Part shown: positions 25,733 through 35,322 of the stretch, piece by piece
How the letters are laid out: every line of letters begins with the position of its first letter
Position numbering within the stretch: position 1 is the stretch's first letter
Assembly (NCBI RefSeq): GCF_003362805.1
Contig: NZ_QNQT01000011.1
Span: 1-64,000 of the forward strand
Reading direction: 5' to 3'
Source of the DNA: Neobacillus piezotolerans
GTDB lineage: Bacteria > Bacillota > Bacilli > Bacillales > Cytobacillaceae
DNA: 64,000 nucleotides
Notes under the pieces: model-generated
The model's input: the letters and a program-made list of their open reading frames with translations, nothing else
Told to the model about the DNA's origin: nothing
Databases searched by the model: none
Made by a program: the position numbers and the translations under genes

Positions 25733-26869
25733 CTATGAAAACAGGATCGCGAATATTCCCTGAAAAACTCCAATCAGTCCGCCGAGAAGCGCGCCAAGAT
25801 ACGTAATCATCTTTAGTTCGCTCTTTGTGATGCCCAGGATCATATCTTCTACCCGCTGGAGTGAAAAGGTTTCCACCTGGGCACGGACAAGCTCCTGTAA
25901 ATGCAGCTTTTCCATCATCATTTCAATTCTTGAAGTCAGCCAGTCCCCGAGCATAATAACGAGATGAGGCGCCGTCCTTTCAAGGATCGTCTCTTTGTAC
26001 GAAGCGAGTAGCTGGGAAGCCGGAGCCGACAATAGCTGCTCCGTCCCGGCAAGATTGATCGCATAGCCTTGTAGGGCTGAGACGATTTTTTCCCTGCCGG
26101 CCATCGCTTCCAGTTCGGCCGCATCACGCGCAAGAAGTTTTTCCAACTCCTTTTTGAGGATGCTCGTAATCAGGAGATGGGCCCCGTCACTTTTGAAAAA
26201 CTTGATGATTTCAGGCTGGATTTTATCAGCGATGCTTACATTGCCAAGGACCATCTGAATCATATTGCCTATCATTCCCTTATCCTTGAAAAACTCATCA
26301 AACATCGCCTGGATCCGCACCTTGCCCTCATAGCTGGAGAAATAATCCTCCCCTTTTCCAAGGATATAGGCGGTGATCTCCGGAATCTTCCGCTCCGCGC
26401 CTTCCAGGAGAGGCTGCGGCAGGATGGCCGCAATCGGCTGGCCGCGGTATTTCCCCATCGCTTTTTCATAAACCCCTTCGACAAACCGCCCGATCCGTTT
26501 TTCAATCCGTTCCGTCCCGTCCTTGATTCCCGCCTTTTCAAGCAGGCCATTTATTGTCATATCGGATTCCATAAGCGTCCGGAGTTCCTTTTTGACGAGC
26601 TCTGTTATATCCCTCTGAAAATCTTTATCCATGAATTTCGAGCGGATGCTTTCCGGGGTGACCAAATGCTCGACGACCATCCTGCCCATCTGCCGGGCAA
26701 GTTCATCCCGCCTTTTCGGAATCAGGCCGGGGGTGAATGGGACCCGCCATTTGCCAATATAAACCGCATTATACGGGCGGAATAACATTTTAATCGCCAA
26801 GTGATTCGTAAACCCGCCGATAAGGGCGCCAATCACTACCATAAACAAGATTGTTATAAATATATTCAT
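25733..26869 (-). CDS. yheB: DUF445 membrane protein YheB
   Basis: A 378-aa protein of the DUF445/UPF0754 family, with hydrophobic segments at both ends (about residues 3-22 and 355-377) and a long helical middle, a topology that could bridge membranes. The N-terminal block NHLAIKMLFRPY and GKWRVPFTPGLIPKRR is diagnostic. AAAGGTTG precedes the ATG. Same order as B. subtilis yheA-yheB. Function unknown. Confidence 0.92.
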   Translation of the reverse strand: MNIFITILFMVVIGALIGGFTNHLAIKMLFRPYNAVYIGKWRVPFTPGLIPKRRDELARQMGRMVVEHLVTPESIRSKFMDKDFQRDITELVKKELRTLMESDMTINGLLEKAGIKDGTERIEKRIGRFVEGVYEKAMGKYRGQPIAAILPQPLLEGAERKIPEITAYILGKGEDYFSSYEGKVRIQAMFDEFFKDKGMIGNMIQMVLGNVSIADKIQPEIIKFFKSDGAHLLITSILKKELEKLLARDAAELEAMAGREKIVSALQGYAINLAGTEQLLSAPASQLLASYKETILERTAPHLVIMLGDWLTSRIEMMMEKLHLQELVRAQVETFSLQRVEDMILGITKSELKMITYLGALLGGLIGVFQGIFAILFS

Positions 26870-27167
26870 GATGGATCAACCTTTCCGAAAAATAACACGA
26901 ACATTTTGTTTGTCCTATACATACGATACTATAACAGTTTTTGCCCATCTTTACCCAAAATTCGCAGGCGCTCACCCTTTTTAATAAAAAATGGGTGATG
27001 TTTCTTCCGTGAATGAAATCTTCCCGGAAAAATCGCCTTGTGCGTAAGAAGCAGTTTCTTCCTTCGTGAGGGCAGCTTCCGGATATTCATACGGATTCCG
27101 TTGGCGGTTGGTTCCGTTCTTCCTTTTAAAAAAATCCAGCCTTTCAAATAAAAAGGACGTGAGTAAA

Positions 27168-28532
27168 ATGGCAAAGTTTTACCCAGTTGAAACGCTCGAC
27201 CATGACAAGCCCATTGTTTATTACCCTCCCCGCCTCGGGCCATTGCCCGCGGTCCGGAAGGCGGCATTCGGTTCCGCATCCATGGATGCAGCTATCCTGC
27301 CCCACCCAGAGGAAAACGACAGCATCGGAATCAGCAAAACGGTCCTAGAAGGCCTTCATATTCCTGAAGGTGTCGCGAAGTTTGGAATTTTTTTAAATGA
27401 AGACACCCTCTTTTTAGGTCCCTTGATCGGCATTTTCACTTCGAACTTAATTGATTCAAGCACCCAGCCCGCTGGGGAAAGGACAAATTCGTTTTCAAAG
27501 TTGCTCGATACATGCGGGGCATCCGGTGCTTCAGGCTTTCTGTTTACCGGACAGGGAATTGATTGGGAGAAAAATTTGGTCAAAGGCTATTTTTTTAGCG
27601 GAGGAAGTTGGGAGAGCCGGCTTGTCCCTTTTCCAAATGTCGTTTATGACCGGCTGCCGACAAGGAAGAGCGAAAGCAGGCCGGAAAGCAAACTTGCAAA
27701 AGAAAGACTTCAAAAAGATTATTTGATCCCTTGGTTCAATCCAGGCTTTTTTAATAAATTGGATATTTTTGAACGCCTGAAGGAAAACCGGCATGCGGAA
27801 AAATACTTGCCTGAGACCCATTTGTTCACTTCGGTAACCGAGACCAGGCGCCTGCTCGATAAACATGGTTCCATCTACTTAAAGCCTATTCACGGCACAT
27901 TGGGCATTGGAATCCGCCAAGTGATCGCCGAATTTCCCGGGTCCACCTGTTATTGCCGCTTCCGGGACCAAACGGGCAGCAACAAATTGCTGAAATTCAA
28001 TAGCCTTCACGCGCTCACTTCAAAGATGTTCGGCAAACGCGGCCTTAAAAATATCCTGATCCAACAAAGGATCCTCCTTTTAAAAGTGGGCGGCAGGCCA
28101 GTTGATTTCAGGGTGCATACGAATAAGGACGGGAAAGGGAAGTGGCAGGTATCCGCCATCGCCGGAAAACAGGCAGGCTTTGGAAGCATCACGACCCATG
28201 TCAGAAACGGCGGGGACGTCCATACGCTAAAGGAGCTATTCGGTGAAAAGGATGCGGTTAAATACGAGCGGAAGCTTTCGGAGGCGGCATTGGAGCTTAG
28301 CGAAATACTCGAGGAGCGGCTCGAGGGAATCTCAGCTGAATTCGGCTTTGACTTTGGGATTGACCGGGACGGCATTGTCTGGTTATTCGAGGTCAACTCA
28401 AAACCAGGCAGGTCGATTTTCCACCACCGGGGAATGCGTAAGTATGAATATCTAACAAGAAAACTGCCCATTGACTATGCCATCCACCTTGCCGAAAAAT
28501 CCGTCAAAGCACCCGAGGAAATCTATCATTAA
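27168..28532 (+). CDS. yheD: Endospore coat-associated ATP-grasp protein YheD
   Basis: A 454-aa YheC/YheD family protein with a C-terminal ATP-grasp domain. Key segments include the Lys-bearing YLKPIHGTLGIGI (about 275-290), a DFRVHT motif, and the metal-binding FEVNSKPGRS near the end. Family members are associated with the spore coat in Bacillus; the acceptor ligated is not known. Length matches YheD (453) better than YheC. The start at 27168 follows GGACGTGAG; the upstream GTG at 27066 has no support. It is divergent from yheB across a 298-bp spacer with no other gene. Confidence 0.87.
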   Translation: MAKFYPVETLDHDKPIVYYPPRLGPLPAVRKAAFGSASMDAAILPHPEENDSIGISKTVLEGLHIPEGVAKFGIFLNEDTLFLGPLIGIFTSNLIDSSTQPAGERTNSFSKLLDTCGASGASGFLFTGQGIDWEKNLVKGYFFSGGSWESRLVPFPNVVYDRLPTRKSESRPESKLAKERLQKDYLIPWFNPGFFNKLDIFERLKENRHAEKYLPETHLFTSVTETRRLLDKHGSIYLKPIHGTLGIGIRQVIAEFPGSTCYCRFRDQTGSNKLLKFNSLHALTSKMFGKRGLKNILIQQRILLLKVGGRPVDFRVHTNKDGKGKWQVSAIAGKQAGFGSITTHVRNGGDVHTLKELFGEKDAVKYERKLSEAALELSEILEERLEGISAEFGFDFGIDRDGIVWLFEVNSKPGRSIFHHRGMRKYEYLTRKLPIDYAIHLAEKSVKAPEEIYH

Positions 28533-28540
28533 AAATGAAT

Positions 28541-28590
28541 CAGGGGACGCATCCAGGCCTCGTTGCGAGGAGAAGGATACGTCCCCTTTT
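28541..28590 (+). terminator. Terminator of yheD
   Basis: A compound hairpin: GGGGACG-CATCC pairs with GGATA-CGTCCCC around an inner CCTCG/CGAGG stem, followed by six T. It is unusually long for a terminator. Confidence 0.8.
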
Positions 28591-28638
28591 TTCGGTATTC
28601 CGGGACTGAAGCAAAAGATACTCCATCACTCTACGTTG

Positions 28639-30276
28639 TTACACCCAAATCCTGCGGCTGGCAATCTTCCAGGAGACGGAAGAGGCAACGAGCATGATTA
28701 GCACATACAGAAAACTTCCATATGGGATGAAGGTGAACAAATAATGGACGCCCATGAAGGCGAACATTGGGATGAGGTAAAGGATGATTTTCCAGCCTTC
28801 GCTTTCCTGGCTTGCCTCGAATGATTCCGAAAAAGGCAAGGACCCTTTCAGCAAATACGTGCAGAACACGGTATAGACGATTGCGGCAAGAAAAGCCCCG
28901 ACTATATCCGGCAGTACGCCAATCCCGAAAATATAACAAAAGATCACACCCGAAATGGCATAGACGGGAAAAAACAGCCTGCTCAGAAAGGCTTTCAGTG
29001 TTCCGCTATAAAATGGTGCATATGTTTTTAAAGGCGCGGTCCCGAACAGCCACGAGCCTTTGTAACGGCCTGAGTACTTCAGCATCATGATTGATGTAGG
29101 AATGACAATCGCTGCCATGTAAATCGATAAATAGTACTTGCTGTGGACAAGGCTTTCGAAGGAATCCCACCTGATCTGGTTTAATAGGAGAATGAGCGGG
29201 ACCACCAGCGAAAGGCCGATTGACGGATAGACTTTGAGCCGGAAATCACGTTCCGTTTTCATCATTGCAAGCGCGAACCGGTAAAATGCCCGCTCCTCCC
29301 TATCCCGGCACAGCAGCCTTGATGCCACCGTATTTAATGGGGGCACCTTTACCCTGCTCGGACCGCTTCCGGATGAAAGCTTTTGAATCCCGCTTTCAAA
29401 GGCCGGCATCTTTTTCACATACAAAGCCCACGCCCACGCCGGCCCCAAAATGGCCAAACTCGCAAACAGGGCAAACTGGGGCGAAGAAACCCCGTTCATC
29501 CCAAGTTCGAACAGGGCGCCGAACCAAACCGGCGGAAAGATTGCCTGCCACCAGGCCGGATCGATGGCCCGTTCCATTTCGATCAGTTCGAACGTCCTCC
29601 CAACGAGCTGATACCCCAGAGCGAGTGAAACAGACAGGAAAATCTGTACATAGTTAATAATGTCCCGAAGCTTCTCCCCATCAAAGAAACGAAGAATGAA
29701 ATAATACACCAAAGCCGTTGCAGCCATGATTAGCAAATCGGCGAAAATAAGCGCGGCCATAAGAATAAGGAAAAAGGCCGGCCCATGCCTGAATAGCCCC
29801 GCAAGCAATGGCGCGGCCGCCAAAGAGCCTGTCAGGAAGAACAAATAAACGGTAACATGCACTGCGCGGGCAAGGCTGATTGTCTTCCTGCCAACAGGAC
29901 CGGCCAAAAGAATATTCCGATCCCTCAAATCCAGGAGGACCGACGAAAAGTCGGAGATGAGCGATGTCATGATTAAAAAAATCAAAATGCCGAAAAAGGT
30001 TGTCATTTGAAAGAAAAAATGGTTTCCCATCAGAATCAGCGGCACCAGCAGGAGCCCATAAATCGAATAGACCCAAAGCGACTTCATGAAACGGTTCTCG
30101 TCTTCATGGCTGTGGTCGCTCTTGTTCCGGGCACCGCCAAGGATGGTCGGCGCCCTCCTTTGGTCCATCGCCAGCTTCAGTGCGAGGATACTCCGCATCA
30201 TCGGATAATCGGCACCAAGCCGTTCAAACATCCACCTGAACTTATCGAGCACCCTCAACGTCCTTAAATCCTTCAA
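28639..30276 (-). CDS. ABC exporter permease (YthQ-like)
   Basis: A 545-aa multi-spanning membrane protein with about ten to twelve hydrophobic segments, resembling the YthQ family of putative ABC-exporter permeases that pair with YthP-type ATPases. The N-terminus is cytoplasmic and basic. The start is TTG behind GGGAGGTG, three bases after the stop of the ATPase gene, so the two are translationally coupled. Substrate unknown. It is not in this position in B. subtilis, so the pair seems inserted between yheD and yheE along with recQ. Confidence 0.82.
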   Translation of the reverse strand: MKDLRTLRVLDKFRWMFERLGADYPMMRSILALKLAMDQRRAPTILGGARNKSDHSHEDENRFMKSLWVYSIYGLLLVPLILMGNHFFFQMTTFFGILIFLIMTSLISDFSSVLLDLRDRNILLAGPVGRKTISLARAVHVTVYLFFLTGSLAAAPLLAGLFRHGPAFFLILMAALIFADLLIMAATALVYYFILRFFDGEKLRDIINYVQIFLSVSLALGYQLVGRTFELIEMERAIDPAWWQAIFPPVWFGALFELGMNGVSSPQFALFASLAILGPAWAWALYVKKMPAFESGIQKLSSGSGPSRVKVPPLNTVASRLLCRDREERAFYRFALAMMKTERDFRLKVYPSIGLSLVVPLILLLNQIRWDSFESLVHSKYYLSIYMAAIVIPTSIMMLKYSGRYKGSWLFGTAPLKTYAPFYSGTLKAFLSRLFFPVYAISGVIFCYIFGIGVLPDIVGAFLAAIVYTVFCTYLLKGSLPFSESFEASQESEGWKIILYLIPMFAFMGVHYLFTFIPYGSFLYVLIMLVASSVSWKIASRRIWV

Positions 30277-30279
30277 GGA

Positions 30280-31077
30280 TCACACCTCCCGGACGATTGA
30301 AACAAATTCGCCCGCCAGATCCCGGAATTCATCAAAGCCCGTAAGCTGGTTGAAAATCTGTTCCAGGGAACCCTCCGCGCTTTGTTCCTTCAATTGTTCA
30401 AAACTTCCATCCGCGACAATTTTTCCGCCGTTAAGCAAAATGATTCTGCTGCTGATTTTTTCGACAACGTCCATGATATGGGAGGAATAGAAAATTGTTT
30501 TTCCGCTTGCCGCAAGCTGGGAGAGGATCTCCTTGAAAATCATAACTGAATTCGCATCCAGCCCGCTCAGCGGCTCGTCAAGGAACAGCAGTTCAGGATC
30601 ATGCAGAAGGCTTGAAATAATCATCACCTTTTGCTTCATCCCTTTTGAAAAAGACGAAATCCGGCTATAGAACACGTTATCTAGGCCAAACGCGCGCATC
30701 AGCTTTTTGGCCTTAATTTCCGCTTTTTCAGGGTCCATCCCGTACAGTTCACCCGTAAAGGTCAAGTACTCGATTGCCGTCAGGTTGTCATAAAGCTCGG
30801 CAATTTCGGGGACATAGCCTATTTTTCTTTTATACTCATAATCTCCGGATTTAAGCGTTTGCCCGAAAATCTGTATTTCTCCCTGATAGTTTTCCTCCAG
30901 GCCGAGGAGCAGCTTGATCGTTGTACTTTTTCCTGCTCCGTTCGGCCCGATATATCCGATGATTTGCCCTCGGGTAACAGTAAGGTCGATTCCCTGCAGC
31001 ACTGGTTTCGCGCCGTAATTCTTCCGCAAATCTCTCAGTGCCAGGACCACTTCTTCATTATGTAAAATAAAGACCAC
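30280..31077 (-). CDS. ABC transporter ATP-binding protein (YthP-like)
   Basis: A 265-aa ATPase. Walker A (GPNGAGKST) is at about 45-53, the signature SSFSKGMKQK at about 140-149 and Walker B (LLFLDEPLSGLD) at about 163-174, followed by the H-loop SSHIMD. The start is GTG with a modest GGGTG ahead; a GTG a few codons later is also possible. First gene of a two-gene operon with its permease. It resembles the EcsA/YthP group of single-domain ATPases that serve large two-partner exporters. Confidence 0.9.
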   Translation of the reverse strand: MVFILHNEEVVLALRDLRKNYGAKPVLQGIDLTVTRGQIIGYIGPNGAGKSTTIKLLLGLEENYQGEIQIFGQTLKSGDYEYKRKIGYVPEIAELYDNLTAIEYLTFTGELYGMDPEKAEIKAKKLMRAFGLDNVFYSRISSFSKGMKQKVMIISSLLHDPELLFLDEPLSGLDANSVMIFKEILSQLAASGKTIFYSSHIMDVVEKISSRIILLNGGKIVADGSFEQLKEQSAEGSLEQIFNQLTGFDEFRDLAGEFVSIVREV

Positions 31078-31158
31078 CCATTTCTGTTAATCTAGGAATA
31101 GTTTAACATACGGAATAGTTATTTTTGGAAAAAATACTATGGAAATGGAAAGCCGCAC

Positions 31159-33297
31159 CTAAGAGAGTGTGCGGCGCTTTTCCATTATTAAAAACGCTTT
31201 GATCATGAAATAGGTTACCTCATCAGGCAATAGTTCCTTGATAGGCTTCAATCGCTCCCGCCCTGCTTCGGTGACCGCGTTTTCGAGCAGCGGCAAAAAC
31301 TCTTCTGGAATCAATTTCTCAAAATGAACCGGCATTCCCTGCTGGTGGCAGGTTAATAGATGGTTCTCGACCGTGCTGGCGGCAAGCCCCCGGCTGGCGG
31401 CGATTGCTCCAACCGACTGCCCTTCAAGGTGAAGTCGGTGCGTTTCAAGATGGGAGTCACTCGTCGGCTTTGCAGCAGGGCGTTTTTTCGCTGGCCTCGC
31501 TTCTTCTGCAAAAACAGGCTCACGGTCTGGATTGTCTGCAAGAAATTTTTGTATCGCCGAAATGAACGGTTCGCCGTACTTTTCAAGTTTATTCGCTCCT
31601 ACCCCGTTTACTTCAAGGAAATCCTCATCCGATTGGGGCAGCTTCAGGCACATATCCTTCAGCGAAGCATCCGAGAATACGACGAATGGCGGGACATTCG
31701 CTGCGTCGGCCAACTGTTTCCTTATAGCCCTTAGTTCCTCAAACAACGGGTCTTCTACCGAAATTTCCACGGATCGGACCGCTGCCTTCCGTGAAATTTG
31801 CAGCCTTCCCTGTAAAACTTCCTTCCCCTTGGGCGAAACATAAATGGTCGGGTAGGTTCCATGTTCCACCCCGATAAAGTCCTCGGAAATTAAGAATTCG
31901 ATAAAGCTTGCCGCATCTTTCGCGGACCAAGTTTCCATAATTCCGTACGTAGAAAGTTTATCAAAGCCAAACTCGGCAATCTTTTTGTTTTGCGATCCTG
32001 TCAAAACCTGGGCGGTGAGCGCCTTGCCGAACCGCTGCCCCATCCGGATGATGCAGGAGAGGGCCATTTGCGCTTCTTTAGTAACATCCTCGCTTTCCCT
32101 TGAATCGGTGCAATTGCCGCAGCGTCCGCACGGTTCTGTTTCCGTTTCCCCGAAATAGCGGAGAATGTATTCCTGGAGGCAGCTTTCGGTGTGGCAATAG
32201 TCCGCCATGCCCTGAAGCTTTTCCAACTCCGAAGCGGACCGGTCCCGCTCGACCGATTGTTCGATCAGGAAACGCTGGACCTGGATATCCTGCGGCGAAT
32301 AAAGGACGATGCACGAGCTCGGAAGTCCGTCCCGGCCGGCGCGTCCCGCTTCCTGGTAATAGCTCTCCATGTTCCGGGGAAGCTGATAATGAATGACATA
32401 GCGGATGTTACTTTTATCGATGCCCATCCCGAATGCGGATGTGGCCACCATAACGGAGGCTTCATCGCGGAGGAAACGCTCCTGCTCGCCAAACCTGTCC
32501 GTATCGCTCATTCCGGCATGGTATCGGGAGACCGATATGCCGCCCCTTTTCAGGCTTTCATAAAGCTGGTCGACTGTCTTCCGGGTCGCGGCATAAATAA
32601 TACCCGTTTCTTTTTCATTCTGCTGTAAAAAGCGTTTCAGAAACTTGCCGCGGTCCTGGCCTTTTATCACGGAAAACGAAAGGTTCTCCCGTTCAAAGCC
32701 CGTGATGATCTCATTCCCGATTTCAATGCCTAGCGAGGCGCAAATATCGTCCCGGACAATCGGAGTCGCGGTCGCCGTCAGCGCAAGCTTCACCGGCCGA
32801 TTGCGAAGACCCTGCGCCATTTTTGCAATATGGCGGTAGCTTGGGCGGAAATCGTGGCCCCACTGGGAAATACAATGCGCTTCATCGACGGCGATAAGCG
32901 GGATGTCCATTTTTCCAAGCTGCTCGATAAAATAAGGAGATTCCAGCCGCTCGGGGGCGATATACAATAGCTTGTACCTTCCCGCGAGTGCGTCCTCCAT
33001 CCGTTCAGCCGCCTCCTGGCTTGAAAGGGAGCTGTTGATGTAGGCCGCATCAATCCCAAGCTGGACAAGGGCGTCGACCTGGTCCTTCATCAGTGAGATA
33101 AGCGGGGAAATGACTACGGTCGTACCTTCAAGCATTAGCGCTGGTATTTGGTAACAAACCGATTTACCGCCTCCGGTCGGCATGACGCAAAGAGTGTTTC
33201 TGCCTTCCAGCACTGTAGCAATGGCCCGCTCCTGTCCTTCCCTGAATGCCGAATAGCCAAAATACGTTTTTAATAATTCGTTCGCTTTTTGGAGCAA
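31159..33297 (-). CDS. recQ: ATP-dependent DNA helicase RecQ
   Basis: A 712-aa RecQ helicase. Motif I (MPTGGGKSVCYQ), motif II (DEAHC), the zinc-binding cysteine cluster near residue 380-400 (CHTESC, CGRCGNC), the winged-helix RQC domain, an HRDC domain (near 525-600) and a C-terminal HTH_40-type domain (GQSVGAIAASRGLAASTVENH) are visible. The open frame extends to 33363, but AGAAGGG lies seven bases before a TTG at 33297, where the protein alignable with RecQ begins (LLQKANELLKTYFGY). It unwinds DNA 3'-5' during recombination and fork repair. Single gene. Confidence 0.95.
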   Translation of the reverse strand: MLQKANELLKTYFGYSAFREGQERAIATVLEGRNTLCVMPTGGGKSVCYQIPALMLEGTTVVISPLISLMKDQVDALVQLGIDAAYINSSLSSQEAAERMEDALAGRYKLLYIAPERLESPYFIEQLGKMDIPLIAVDEAHCISQWGHDFRPSYRHIAKMAQGLRNRPVKLALTATATPIVRDDICASLGIEIGNEIITGFERENLSFSVIKGQDRGKFLKRFLQQNEKETGIIYAATRKTVDQLYESLKRGGISVSRYHAGMSDTDRFGEQERFLRDEASVMVATSAFGMGIDKSNIRYVIHYQLPRNMESYYQEAGRAGRDGLPSSCIVLYSPQDIQVQRFLIEQSVERDRSASELEKLQGMADYCHTESCLQEYILRYFGETETEPCGRCGNCTDSRESEDVTKEAQMALSCIIRMGQRFGKALTAQVLTGSQNKKIAEFGFDKLSTYGIMETWSAKDAASFIEFLISEDFIGVEHGTYPTIYVSPKGKEVLQGRLQISRKAAVRSVEISVEDPLFEELRAIRKQLADAANVPPFVVFSDASLKDMCLKLPQSDEDFLEVNGVGANKLEKYGEPFISAIQKFLADNPDREPVFAEEARPAKKRPAAKPTSDSHLETHRLHLEGQSVGAIAASRGLAASTVENHLLTCHQQGMPVHFEKLIPEEFLPLLENAVTEAGRERLKPIKELLPDEVTYFMIKAFLIMEKRRTLS

Positions 33298-33438
33298 AGC
33301 AGGACCCTTCTTTCTTGGTCGCAAAAATACTACGATTTTACCTTCATTATACCGGAAAAACACAAGGTTTTCCCGGTTCGCGTGTATAATTTAGTTGCAT
33401 AGAATAGAAAAAATGCTGTATCGAAGGAGTTAGTTTCC

Positions 33439-33732
33439 ATGTTCAAAAATAAGCGGGCGCTACCGCTGTTCCTGCTGGCCTGCGTGATGCATGCCGGAAC
33501 GTTTTTTTACTTTTTTGCGAGGATGATTTCAGACGCTCTCGATGGTTCACACAGGGAATCGATCCTTGATTGGATTCCGCTTGCGGTATTTCTAGCAAGT
33601 TTCGGTTTACAGGCTCTTCCGCCATTGCGTTCAGGCTGGAAAGCCGCCCCGGTGAAAATGCTTCTTATGATGGTTTCCCTTTCGGCGGTCCTTGTATGGA
33701 TTTTCGCGTTTTTAAACCGGCTGTTGGGTTAA
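33439..33732 (+). CDS. Small membrane protein, 97 aa
   Basis: A 97-aa protein with three hydrophobic segments (about residues 8-28, 44-60 and 71-95) and a charged loop (SDALDGSHRESIL) after the first. GAAGGAG precedes the ATG. I do not recognise the family. It is divergent from recQ and upstream of yheE. Confidence 0.6.
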   Translation: MFKNKRALPLFLLACVMHAGTFFYFFARMISDALDGSHRESILDWIPLAVFLASFGLQALPPLRSGWKAAPVKMLLMMVSLSAVLVWIFAFLNRLLG

Positions 33733-33866
33733 GCTGGGGTTTAGTTCATTGATTCAGGCGGTTTAAAGGGCGGCTCATTTCAAAGCTTACCTTTATCGGG
33801 GCCGCTCGCTTCTTTCCCCTCGCCCCTTATGTTGCAGTAAGGTACAATTGGGTTGGGGGGATTGCA

Positions 33867-34079
33867 TTGCTGACACATTTTCAATTCAAACCGTTATACA
33901 AAAACACGGATATTCCCGGCTGGGAGATTTCATTCTTTTACAAAAAGCTGAAGCGGACCGGACGCTACCTGCAGAACGGAAAAATCGAATGGGGACTGAA
34001 TGCTCCGGACACAGACGAACAGACTGGTTTGGAAAAGCAGATTCATGAGCTAATGCTGTTCCATGTATACGACCGTTAA
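33867..34079 (+). CDS. yheE: DUF5342 protein YheE
   Basis: A 70-aa soluble protein matching YheE of B. subtilis (72 aa): FQFKPLYKN and PGWEISFFYK near the start, IEWG in the middle and IHELMLFHVYD at the end. The start is TTG behind GGGGGG. Function unknown. It marks the return to yhe-region synteny after the inserted ABC exporter and recQ. Confidence 0.8.
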   Translation: MLTHFQFKPLYKNTDIPGWEISFFYKKLKRTGRYLQNGKIEWGLNAPDTDEQTGLEKQIHELMLFHVYDR

Positions 34080-34165
34080 TGCCGGACCCCTCCGGCATTA
34101 ACGCATTCTAATGGTTCATTGGTATAATTTAATTAGACGATTTTTTTTAAAATAGGAGAACCCTT

Positions 34166-35074
34166 ATGTTCGAAAAATTGCTGGCGTTATACCCGGGCGC
34201 ATTAATCACGGAACGCCCACCCGTACCGGGACAGGTAAAATCACATATTTTCCACGATGGGTCCGAACAAAATTGGATTTCCATTCCTGTGGAATCAATC
34301 ACCCAAAGGGAAGTTGACCTTCTGGGGGCGATTTATGTCAAGGCAGAGGCGCCATCTGAAAATCTTCCTCCCCTTTTGCAGCAATGGAAGGAATATCTTT
34401 TTGAAGGCGGCGAGCTGCCTTTAGGCTCTGATGGGGAACCTGTCCGGCTCATCCAATTTGATTTCCAAAGCGATAACCATGACCGCGACGAGCTGGAAAC
34501 GGCAATTAGTGGGTTTTTCCCTGAAGAAATCCTGATCCTTTGGCAAGGTCCGCAAAGGGCTTTTGCTGTGGACCGCGGTGAATTTTCAGTTGACGAACGG
34601 GACCTTGCTTCAATGGCCGGAGCGTTCGAAAGCGATTTTTACATAAAAACGAGGATTTATATCGGAAGGCGGCTACCTGTTTCCGATGCGCTGCCTGGCC
34701 AGTTCAGGGAGGAGATGAATTATTTTGAATTTGCGAAAAGGAACATTTCCCCGGATAGCTATTACACTTTTGAAAAGGTTTTCCCTTCCTATGTCGCGTC
34801 ACTGCTGCCCGGGCCGCTTGCCGAAGCGCTGAACGCTGTTTTCACGGACGCGTTCAGAAGTGACGATGAGATGTTCACAACGGTAAAAGGATTTCTTGAA
34901 AACGGATCAAATGCGAGCCTTGCAGCAAAAAAACTGTACATCCACCGCAATACGCTCCAGTACCGTGTCGATAAGTTTACAGATAAGACAGGAGTAAGCC
35001 TGAAAGATTTCCATTCCGCCTTCACCGTTTACCTCGCCTGTCTTTTATACGAACGGGACCGGGGAAGAAGTTAG
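34166..35074 (+). CDS. PucR-type helix-turn-helix protein (YxkF-like)
   Basis: A 302-aa protein ending in a PucR C-terminal helix-turn-helix (HTH_30 type): ASLAAKKLYIHRNTLQYRVDKF at about 255-276. The first 220 residues have no domain I recognise. In B. subtilis a similar gene, yxkF, stands beside msmX, as here. It has its own ribosome binding site (TAGGAGAA) and terminator, so co-regulation with msmX, not co-transcription, is suggested. Confidence 0.75.
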   Translation: MFEKLLALYPGALITERPPVPGQVKSHIFHDGSEQNWISIPVESITQREVDLLGAIYVKAEAPSENLPPLLQQWKEYLFEGGELPLGSDGEPVRLIQFDFQSDNHDRDELETAISGFFPEEILILWQGPQRAFAVDRGEFSVDERDLASMAGAFESDFYIKTRIYIGRRLPVSDALPGQFREEMNYFEFAKRNISPDSYYTFEKVFPSYVASLLPGPLAEALNAVFTDAFRSDDEMFTTVKGFLENGSNASLAAKKLYIHRNTLQYRVDKFTDKTGVSLKDFHSAFTVYLACLLYERDRGRS

Positions 35075-35075
35075 C

Positions 35076-35103
35076 ACCGCCAACATGTTTGGCGGTTTTT
35101 TTG
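35076..35103 (+). terminator. Terminator after the PucR-type gene
   Basis: Perfect stem ACCGCCAA / TTGGCGGT with a five-base loop followed by seven T, right after the stop. Confidence 0.9.
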
Positions 35104-35322
35104 TGTTCGATGATACGGACCTTCACACAAAGTTTTTTAAAGAAGGCAACAGAATAGGTCCTACTTAATTACGTTTATTTTACGAACGGCCGGATTTAAC
35201 CCACCCCATGCACATTGCCCAAAATTGGCGGCCTTATTTTTGTGCAGCCTGTCCATATGGATTTTTCCGCTAATCACGTACACTTAGAGTAGAAGATTTC
35301 TTTAAATGGGAGGATTCAAAAC

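Noticed and set aside
26177-26785. 202-codon frame antisense to yheB
   Set aside because: YheB is a well-conserved family and this frame has no ribosome binding site.
26894-26915. CGAACATTTTGTTTG resembling a LexA site upstream of yheB
   Set aside because: The spacing between half-sites is five instead of four and the right half is GTTTG, not GTTCG.
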